From Rhizobium jaguaris (GTDB taxonomy: Bacteria; Pseudomonadota; Alphaproteobacteria; Rhizobiales; Rhizobiaceae), in NCBI RefSeq assembly GCF_003627755.1, contig NZ_CP032696.1, positions 372,001 through 436,000 on the forward strand: DNA of 64,000 bases, read 5' to 3'. Shown one piece after another: positions 8,784 to 15,165 of this stretch (its first letter is position 1; every line of letters starts with the position of its first letter). The notes beneath the pieces were generated by a model. It saw only the letters and a list, made by a program, of their open reading frames with translations, ran no database searches and was not told the origin of the DNA. Both the position numbers and the translations under genes were made by a program.

Positions 8784-9449
8784 TCAAGTCCTTCCCAGTC
8801 GACGCGCCATGACCCGTTCCATCAAACGCATGAACGGCGTGATCAGGAACCGAGCGAAGATGTAATAGATGACGAGAGCGGTTCCGAAAGTCCACGTGGA
8901 TAGATAGGTAGAGTTATTGAGCTGCCGCGCTTCGAACATGAGATCCGGTACCGCGATGAGGGCGACGAGAGCGGTACTTTTCAGCAGTTCGATCACCAGG
9001 TTGCCCCATGCCGGCAGCATGATGGCCAGCGCTTGGGGAATTATGATCCGCCGCATGCGCCTTGCAGGAGGCATCGACAATGCATAGGACGCCTCCCATT
9101 GGCCGCGGGGTACCGACTGGATCGCGCCCCGGACAAGTTGGGCGCCATAGGCGCCGAGATTGAGCCCGACTGCCAGGAAACCCGTGAGAAAGGGGTCCAG
9201 CGTGACCCCAAAGAGCGGCAGCACAAAAAAGAGCCAGAAAAGCTGAACGAGGAGCGACGTGCCGCGAAAAAACTCGACGTAGACTACGGCCGCCGCCTTC
9301 ACAGCGAGTTGCGATGACAACAGCATAAGGCCGAAAACGTGCGCGAGCACAGTCGCCAGCGCCAAAGAACATAGAAACAGCAGTCCGGTGACGAGCGCGC
9401 CGTCAATAAAGCGGCCGCCGTACTCAGAGATGAACGAGATATATGCCAT
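8784..9449 (-). CDS. Amino-acid ABC transporter permease (first)
   Basis: 221 residues with hydrophobic helices and the EAA coupling loop (QLVRGAIQSVPRGQWEAS, then RRIIIPQALAIMLPAWGN), the same family as the next gene. The pair make a heterodimeric inner-membrane channel. It lies 62 bases after the binding-protein gene, which is normal for amino-acid importer operons where the binding protein is made in excess. Confidence 0.9.
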   Translation of the reverse strand: MAYISFISEYGGRFIDGALVTGLLFLCSLALATVLAHVFGLMLLSSQLAVKAAAVVYVEFFRGTSLLVQLFWLFFVLPLFGVTLDPFLTGFLAVGLNLGAYGAQLVRGAIQSVPRGQWEASYALSMPPARRMRRIIIPQALAIMLPAWGNLVIELLKSTALVALIAVPDLMFEARQLNNSTYLSTWTFGTALVIYYIFARFLITPFMRLMERVMARRLGRT

Positions 9450-9511
9450 TGAAGCTCACTTCAACAATATAGGCGAGCTGCGCGTAAAGCAGCCCGCCTA
9501 ACCTTGGGAGG

Positions 9512-10357
9512 TTATCGGTTTGAGCAAACCCAATCGGTCTTAGCGTCGCCCGGAAGCTGAGCCTTGGTGTACTGAAACTTGCCCACAGCCTCGAGCATCT
9601 CGGGAGTGCCGAGATATTTGGCCTGGGCTTCATTGTAGGCTTTGAGGAAGTCCTTGTCTTCCTTCTTGAACGCGATTGCGACCCAGTTGAAGGTCCATTC
9701 GGGAAGGGCGGATGAGTCTGTCACTTCGATGTCATCGGGAGCACTTTTGACGAGGTCCTTCATCGCGAAGTCGTTGCCGGCGCCCGCGTCGGCACGACCT
9801 GCTTTGACAGCGGCAAGAACTTCCGTGAGGCTCGGAAGCTGCATGATCTTGTCTTCGGCTACCCCTTCCTTGAGCGCCGCATCGACGTTTACGAAGCCCG
9901 CGACGGTCGCCATCGCCGAGTCGTTCTTCTTGATGTCCTGGTATGTTTCGATGTGCTTCGGGTTACCCTTCTTGACGATGAACGAATCGCCGAACTTGCC
10001 CATCGGCTCAGCAAAGCTCACGTTGGCGCAGCGTTTGCCGGTGATGTACATGCCGCCGGTAATGATATCGAAACGACCAGCCTGCAGCCCTGGGATCAAG
10101 CCGCCCCAGTCGGTCACGACCGGCTCGATGTTGGTGTACCCCATGGATTTCAGGACGCCGAGAGCGAGAGCGTTCGCGAAGCCCAACGGCTCATTTTTGT
10201 CGCCCGGGTAGGCCCAGGGAATTTCGTGAGCAAAGCCAATCCGGATCGATTTTCCGGCTTTGGCGCGGTCGGTAAGATCATCGGCATTGGCGTGAGAGAC
10301 ACCGACAAAGAGAGCGCTCGCGGCGGCGATTGCGGTGAAGATGTTTGTCATTCTCAT
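9512..10357 (-). CDS. Periplasmic solute-binding protein, EhuB-like
   Basis: 281 residues with a Sec signal peptide (hydrophobic stretch to about residue 24, ending SHANA). The mature part is the SBP_bac_3 fold. The text GGLIPGLQAGRFDIITGGMY followed by ITGKRC closely resembles EhuB, the ectoine/hydroxyectoine binding protein of Sinorhizobium (established family). Whether the ligand is ectoine or another compatible solute cannot be told. The ATG at 10357 has GGGGG 5 bases upstream. It opens the minus-strand operon and is divergent from the M24 gene. Confidence 0.8.
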   Translation of the reverse strand: MRMTNIFTAIAAASALFVGVSHANADDLTDRAKAGKSIRIGFAHEIPWAYPGDKNEPLGFANALALGVLKSMGYTNIEPVVTDWGGLIPGLQAGRFDIITGGMYITGKRCANVSFAEPMGKFGDSFIVKKGNPKHIETYQDIKKNDSAMATVAGFVNVDAALKEGVAEDKIMQLPSLTEVLAAVKAGRADAGAGNDFAMKDLVKSAPDDIEVTDSSALPEWTFNWVAIAFKKEDKDFLKAYNEAQAKYLGTPEMLEAVGKFQYTKAQLPGDAKTDWVCSNR

Positions 10358-10398
10358 TTGTTCCCCCTTTTATCGGGCTTGTTGCAGAATTGCTCTAT

Positions 10399-10408
10399 TG
10401 GTGTACCA
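10399..10408. promoter_or_regulatory. Candidate GntR operator upstream of the importer operon
   Basis: The sequence TGGTGTACCA has inverted TGGT/ACCA half-sites around two bases and lies 41 bases upstream of the importer start. GntR/FCD regulators commonly bind sites of the GT-Nx-AC type. A related site (AGGTATACCT) sits at the same distance from the divergent gene. Confidence 0.5.
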
Positions 10409-10527
10409 CTGAGAGGGCGGGTATAGCAAGAGAATCTTTAAGATCGGCCGAATATTCCCGCAATCCGGGCCAAATCGCGGGATCTGCAAAAAATTGGCTT
10501 GCAGTTTCCTCGCGGCGAGATTACGAA

Positions 10528-10537
10528 AGGTATACCT
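10528..10537. promoter_or_regulatory. Candidate GntR operator upstream of the M24 operon
   Basis: AGGTATACCT is a perfect 10-base palindrome, 37 bases before the ATG at 10575. It shares the GGT-N2-ACC core with the site at 10399-10408, so the two operons are probably under one regulator, most simply the GntR protein encoded at 5693-6442 (inference). Confidence 0.5.
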
Positions 10538-10574
10538 CTAGCCAACATCGGAACAATTTAACCGAGGAACACCC

Positions 10575-11732
10575 ATGACGTACCAATCACCGTTTCCCCA
10601 GGACGAACTTGATCGCCGCCTCGCCAAAGCGAAAAGGGCTTTGGTGGATAACAACCTTGATGGCGTCGTGATTTCCGTCCCGGAAAACATCTACTATTTG
10701 ACCGGATTGGATCATTGGGGCTTCTTCGCAGCGCATGTCCTTGTGCTGAACCGGAATGGGGAAATGGCGCTGAGCTGCCGCGCCATGGAAAGGATCACCG
10801 TCGAGAACCAGGTAACGAACGCGAAGTTCTACGGGCATAAGGACCATGAAGAACTCTCCGACTACGTTCATCAGGCGATGAAGGATCTGGGGCTTGCCGG
10901 CGCGCGCGTGGGTATCGAAAAGCGCAGCCTTTTTCTCACGGCGCGGCATGCTGAACGTATCCAGGCAGACGGCACTGGCGTTGTCTGGGTCGATGCCTCC
11001 GGGATCCTCGACGATATCCGTCTCATCAAGTCCCCGCTGGAAATGGAATATACCCGAAAGGCCGCCCACGCCGTCGACCTGGGAACGTTGGCAGCTGTCG
11101 AGGCGGTTCGGGACGGCGCGTCGGACTACGAGGTCGCCGCGGCTTATCACCACAAGATGATCCTTGAGGGCAGCGAATATCCAGGCTTCGGTCCGTTTAT
11201 CCGTCCGACCAGCCGCCTCGGCGAGGAGCACACCACATGGCGCGGTGAGATATTCCGGAACGGCGATGCCGTCTTCCTTGAAACCTGCGCAGCCTATCGC
11301 AAATATCAGTCGCCGATGGGCCGATTGGTCTATGTGGGGAGTGCGCCGAAGGGCGTTGAAGCGTCCGCCGAATTAGCCATCCGAGGCATGAAAGCGATTT
11401 GCGACGCGCTCAAGCCCGGTGCGGAAGCCGGCGACGCCTACGAAGCGTGGCATGAAGTGGCAGCCAGCGCAGGCCTTGTCGATTATCACCGCCATCACTG
11501 CGGCTACCTTGTCGGGATCGGCTTCCCGCCAAGCTGGACAGGCGGCTCGATGGTCACCAGCCTGTTCCCGAAGTCTACCCGCAAGATTGAAGTCGGCATG
11601 GTCGTGCACGCTCACTCCTGGTTCACCAACACCAAGGTCGCCGACTATTTCATTTCCAACACCGTCATGGTGACGGAGAACGGCGGCGAGATCCTGACGA
11701 ACAAAACGCCCGAGACTCTGATCGTACGCTGA
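10575..11732 (+). CDS. M24-family hydrolase resembling ectoine hydrolase (DoeA)
   Basis: 385 residues with the creatinase/aminopeptidase P layout: an N-terminal domain (NIYYLTGLDHWGFFAAHVLV) and a C-terminal pita-bread domain (RLIKSPLEMEYTRKAAHAVD onwards). The GYLVGIGFPPSW motif is like the GYPIGLSYPPDW text of ectoine hydrolase DoeA rather than the peptidases. The usual five metal ligands are not obvious, as in creatinase and DoeA, which cleave C-N bonds without that metal pair. GAGG lies 7 bases before the ATG. It probably opens a cyclic or amidino compound brought in by the importer (inference). Confidence 0.7.
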   Translation: MTYQSPFPQDELDRRLAKAKRALVDNNLDGVVISVPENIYYLTGLDHWGFFAAHVLVLNRNGEMALSCRAMERITVENQVTNAKFYGHKDHEELSDYVHQAMKDLGLAGARVGIEKRSLFLTARHAERIQADGTGVVWVDASGILDDIRLIKSPLEMEYTRKAAHAVDLGTLAAVEAVRDGASDYEVAAAYHHKMILEGSEYPGFGPFIRPTSRLGEEHTTWRGEIFRNGDAVFLETCAAYRKYQSPMGRLVYVGSAPKGVEASAELAIRGMKAICDALKPGAEAGDAYEAWHEVAASAGLVDYHRHHCGYLVGIGFPPSWTGGSMVTSLFPKSTRKIEVGMVVHAHSWFTNTKVADYFISNTVMVTENGGEILTNKTPETLIVR

Positions 11733-11799
11733 AACCTGGGGCGTGCGCTTAGAGGAAACGCCTCAGCGCACGCTCTTCGCAACGATAAGGGAGGGCATG

Positions 11800-12015
11800 A
11801 TGCAGAAACTGACCAAAGACACGCTGACCGGCATCTGCGCGCAGATGGCATCGCACAGCTGGTCTGAAGCTGAAATCAACGAGCTGGTTGATCCTCAATT
11901 GGGAATAATCACAGGGTTCCAAGATTTGCTCAGCGAACTCGAACAGCTCCGAAAAATCGATCTCGGGACTACGCCCCCTGCAATGAGCGTTCAAGGTGCA
12001 GACAGGCATGACTGA
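11800..12015 (+). CDS. AtzG-like small subunit (DUF4089 type)
   Basis: About 71 residues. It has the size and pattern of AtzG, the GatC-like partner that stabilises the amidase AtzE: a helical piece around LTGICAQMASHSW and a later helix QDLLSELEQLRKIDL, then PAMSV close to the end. Two adjacent ATGs exist (11797, 11800); GGGAGG gives normal spacing to the second. It overlaps the amidase start by 8 bases, as expected for subunits made together. The assignment rests on position, size and pattern. Confidence 0.65.
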   Translation: MQKLTKDTLTGICAQMASHSWSEAEINELVDPQLGIITGFQDLLSELEQLRKIDLGTTPPAMSVQGADRHD

Positions 12016-13414
12016 CAATATCGCATTCCAAGATGTACGGAGCCTGAAGTCGATGCTTCAGGGCGGACAGATAACGCCATCGGAATTGGTGGACACCTTC
12101 GCGGAACGCATCGAGCGACATAACGGGCTGTCAAAAGCGTTCATCACGACGACGATCGATGCCGCGCGCGAAGAGGCAGCGACCGTGTCGCGCGGCGACT
12201 TGGATCGTTCGCCCTTTGCTGGAATACCTTATGCCTCCAAGGATTTGTTTGACGTCCAGGGCGTATTGACGACTGCGGGGTCCAAGGTCTTCCATGATCG
12301 GGTCGCAAAGACCGACGCCTATGCAGTCGCCAAGCTGCGCTCGGCCCAGGCGATCAGTTTGGGCAAAACCAACCTGCATGAATTCGCCTACGGCGCGACC
12401 GGTGAAAACGAGGTCTACGGCACCGCCGTCAACGCATACGATGCGACGCGTCTTGCGGGGGGATCGTCGAGCGGTTCGGCCGCTGCAGTCGCTTTCGGCC
12501 TCGTTCCGGCGGCGCTTGGAACCGATACCGGCGGGTCAGTTCGTGCCCCGGCAGCACTCAACGGGCTGGTTGGGCTCAAGCCAACGATCGGGCGGGTCCC
12601 CACTTCAGGGGTCGTTCCTTATTGCTGGACCCTCGACCACGTCGGATTGATGACCCGAACGATCGCTGACTGTGCGGATCTCCTCGGTATCGTGGCCGGC
12701 TACGATGCGAGCGACTCCACGTCGGTCAACCGTCCGGTCGACAACTACACCGAGGCACTTAGTCAAGAAATAGCTGGTGTACGCGTCGGCATCCCCCGCA
12801 ACTTCTACTACGACCGAGCCGACGACGAGATCCTGACTGCCCTTGAACGGGTGAAACAGTATCTCGTCTCATGCGGCGCCAAGCTAGTGCCGGTGACCTT
12901 CCCGGACATGGAGCACAGCCGCACCGTTTCTCTAACCGTGCAAATGCCCGAAGCGCTCAGCGCGCACTCGGCCTATCTGCAGGAACGAGGCGAGCTCTAC
13001 GGCGCGGATTTCCGGGCCGGCCTGGCGCTAGGGCAATGCATCCTTGCGGAGCACTACGTGAAGGCGAAGCGATTTGTCGAAGTTTATCGCCAGCAGACGA
13101 ACAAACTCTTCGACGACGTCGACCTGATTCTTACTCCAGCAACGCCGGAGATTGCGCAGAAGGTTGGCACCGTCAAGGTAAGAAGGAATGGTATCGACGA
13201 GGCAGTGGGCAACGCCATAACCCGCTATACGACGTTCTTCAACATGACCGGGCACCCAGCTTTGACGATGCCATGCGGGATGCACACGGAAGGCCTCCCG
13301 ATCGCATTGCAGCTCGTGGGCCGCTACTTCGACGAAAAGACGGTCTTGCGGACCGCGCACGCCATCGAGCGCAGCGAAAGGTTCTCAATCCCGCGACCTA
13401 AGGTGGACAGGTGA
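12008..13414 (+). CDS. Amidase-signature hydrolase, AtzE/GatA-like
   Basis: About 468 residues with the full amidase-signature core: catalytic Lys in PYASKDLFD, the Gly/Ser stretch GGSSSGSAAAVAFG, and the nucleophile region DTGGSVRAPAALNG, so the Ser-cisSer-Lys triad is present. The C-terminus (GHPALTMPCG, then EGLPIALQLVG) is also typical. The AtzG-like gene in front suggests a GatCA-like heterotetramer such as AtzEG, which hydrolyses carboxybiuret; the true substrate here is unknown and is probably an amide released in the pathway. I prefer the ATG at 12008 over the GTG at 11996. Confidence 0.85.
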   Translation: MTDNIAFQDVRSLKSMLQGGQITPSELVDTFAERIERHNGLSKAFITTTIDAAREEAATVSRGDLDRSPFAGIPYASKDLFDVQGVLTTAGSKVFHDRVAKTDAYAVAKLRSAQAISLGKTNLHEFAYGATGENEVYGTAVNAYDATRLAGGSSSGSAAAVAFGLVPAALGTDTGGSVRAPAALNGLVGLKPTIGRVPTSGVVPYCWTLDHVGLMTRTIADCADLLGIVAGYDASDSTSVNRPVDNYTEALSQEIAGVRVGIPRNFYYDRADDEILTALERVKQYLVSCGAKLVPVTFPDMEHSRTVSLTVQMPEALSAHSAYLQERGELYGADFRAGLALGQCILAEHYVKAKRFVEVYRQQTNKLFDDVDLILTPATPEIAQKVGTVKVRRNGIDEAVGNAITRYTTFFNMTGHPALTMPCGMHTEGLPIALQLVGRYFDEKTVLRTAHAIERSERFSIPRPKVDR

Positions 13415-13415
13415 T

Positions 13416-13628
13416 ATGCCAAGCGCCTTTCTAAGACGAGGTTTTTCGCGGCTCTTTTCGGCGAGCGTATCGAGGGGCAATCGCAGCGTGACGGCCTCTC
13501 AGTCGTTGGCTGCGGGCGAAGGCCTTCCTGCCGCCCTACGCCTGGTGGGTCCCCGCTTCAACGAGGCGTTGGTTTTGGACATTGCGCGAGCAATGGAGCA
13601 GAGCCAACCCTTCTCAGACCGCCCGTAG
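13416..13628 (+). pseudogene. Leftover C-terminal end of a second amidase
   Basis: The last 35 residues of this 70-residue frame (GLPAALRLVGPRFNEALVL, then ARAMEQSQPFSDRP) repeat the extreme C-terminus of the amidase just upstream (GLPIALQLVGRYFDEKTVL, then AHAIERSERFSIPRP). The first half shows no homology. This looks like the tail of a duplicated or previously fused amidase gene. The first ATG follows the amidase stop by one base, so it may still be translated. Confidence 0.6.
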
Positions 13629-13639
13629 GGAGGGTTCAA

Positions 13640-14878
13640 ATGGTATTCGCGCTCCTAAAATATGGTCTTTCGAAAGCCTATCCGGCACGTGAGGAGATTC
13701 CACGAACGCCGGATCTAAAGTCGCATTACGATGTCGTGATTGTAGGCGGCGGGGGGCATGGCGCCTCGCTGGCCTACCACTTGGCCAAACACCATGGCAT
13801 CAAGAACATCGCCATTCTCGAGAAAGGCTATCTCGGAGGCGGCAATACCGCGCGAAACACCACCGTCATTCGGTCGAATTACACCGATCAGCGCTCGATC
13901 AGGTTCTACGCGAGGTCGCTCAGACTTTACGAAGCGCTGTCCAACGAACTCGACTATAACATGATGTATTCGCGTCGGGGCCAGCTCACGCTGTCTCACT
14001 CCGACGGAGTGTCGCGTTCGCTCCGACTTCGCGCAGACGCCGGCAACTTCTGCGGCGAGGCAAACGAGATCGTCGATCGCAAGCAGATCAAAGACCTTGT
14101 GCCATCACTGAACCTCGACATCAAAGGGATGCCGATCCTTGGCGGTCTTTGGCATCCGAATGCGGCCATAGCGCGCCATGACGCCGTGGTCTGGGGATAT
14201 GCTATCCGCGCGTGTGAGCGTGGCGTTGAACTTCACCAGCGGACCGAGGTTGTCGGGATGGACGTCGTCGGCGACAAGGTGACGCGCGTTCGTACCAATC
14301 GTGGCGACGTCTCGGCAGGGATCGTGGTCCAATGTGTCGCCGGATATTCATCGGTCGTCGCGAAGATGGTCGGATTGAAGCTGCCGATCCGCAGCTACCC
14401 GCTTCAGGCAATGGTCACCCATCCTATCAAGCCATTTCTTGATCCGATGGTCTCCTCCACCGCGCTTCATTGCTACATTTCGCAATCCGCGCGAGGCGAG
14501 CTCGTCATCGGGGGCAGCTCTGACCCTTACGAACTCTACAACACACGTTCGACGCTCGAACTCAAAGAGAGCCTAGCAGCATCGGCTCTCGAAATGTTCC
14601 CATTTATTGGCGAACTGAAGGTGTTGCGCCAGTGGGCCGGCATCACCGACATGACGCCGGACTATAGCCCGATCATGGGTCGAAGCCCGCTCTCGAACTA
14701 CTGGCTTGACGCCGGTTGGGGCACCTGGGGCTTCAAGGCAACGCCCGCCAGCGGGTTCTTCCTCGCCAAAGCTATTTCGGACAATCGCATTCCTGAGGAG
14801 ATCCAGCCATTCCAGTTGGACCGCTTTGAGCGGTTCGATTTGGTCAACGAGATGGGCGCGACGGCCGCGAGCCACTGA
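13640..14878 (+). CDS. soxB: Sarcosine oxidase subunit beta
   Basis: 412 residues, starting with a FAD-binding dinucleotide fold (YDVVIVGGGGHGASLAYHLA, then ILEKGYLGGGNTARNTT). The C-terminal part has RQWAGITDMTPDYSPIMG and WGTWGFKATPASG, typical of the DAO/SoxB family. SoxB is the catalytic subunit that oxidises N-methylglycine in the cytoplasm, with covalent FMN and FAD. GGGAGGG lies 5 bases before the ATG. It starts a compact soxBDAG set in the standard order. Confidence 0.92.
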   Translation: MVFALLKYGLSKAYPAREEIPRTPDLKSHYDVVIVGGGGHGASLAYHLAKHHGIKNIAILEKGYLGGGNTARNTTVIRSNYTDQRSIRFYARSLRLYEALSNELDYNMMYSRRGQLTLSHSDGVSRSLRLRADAGNFCGEANEIVDRKQIKDLVPSLNLDIKGMPILGGLWHPNAAIARHDAVVWGYAIRACERGVELHQRTEVVGMDVVGDKVTRVRTNRGDVSAGIVVQCVAGYSSVVAKMVGLKLPIRSYPLQAMVTHPIKPFLDPMVSSTALHCYISQSARGELVIGGSSDPYELYNTRSTLELKESLAASALEMFPFIGELKVLRQWAGITDMTPDYSPIMGRSPLSNYWLDAGWGTWGFKATPASGFFLAKAISDNRIPEEIQPFQLDRFERFDLVNEMGATAASH

Positions 14879-14889
14879 GGAGCTGATAC

Positions 14890-15165
14890 ATGAAAATCAT
14901 GACATGCCCTCTGAACGGGCCGCGCAACATCACAGAATTCCAGTGCCACGGCGAGGTCCATCAGCAACCGGATCCCGCGACCACAGGCGACAAAGAATGG
15001 GCAGCCTATATCTGGATGTCCAACAATACGGCGGGGGTCGTACGCGAGTGGTGGTGTCACACACCTACAAATTTTTGGTTCCTCGCAGAACGCAACACGA
15101 TGACCGATGAAATTTTGGCCACGTTCCCCATACCGGCAGATGGACCTCTGGGAGAGGTGTTATGA
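14890..15165 (+). CDS. soxD: Sarcosine oxidase subunit delta (variant zinc motif)
   Basis: 91 residues, the small zinc-binding subunit that helps assemble the heterotetramer. The usual CPxCG start is CPLNG here, so the second Cys of the pair is replaced by Asn; Cys19, Cys56 and His57 remain. The rest (ITEFQCHGE, VVREWWCHTPTNFWFLAER, TDEI) fits a variant branch of the family. The 3' end overlaps soxA by 4 bases. Confidence 0.85.
   Translation: MKIMTCPLNGPRNITEFQCHGEVHQQPDPATTGDKEWAAYIWMSNNTAGVVREWWCHTPTNFWFLAERNTMTDEILATFPIPADGPLGEVL

Noticed and set aside
10575..11732. Creatinase, to explain sarcosine formation from creatine
   Set aside because: The motif around the active site and C-terminus resembles ectoine hydrolase more, and typical creatinase C-terminal text is not present. 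Left as an M24 hydrolase of unknown substrate.
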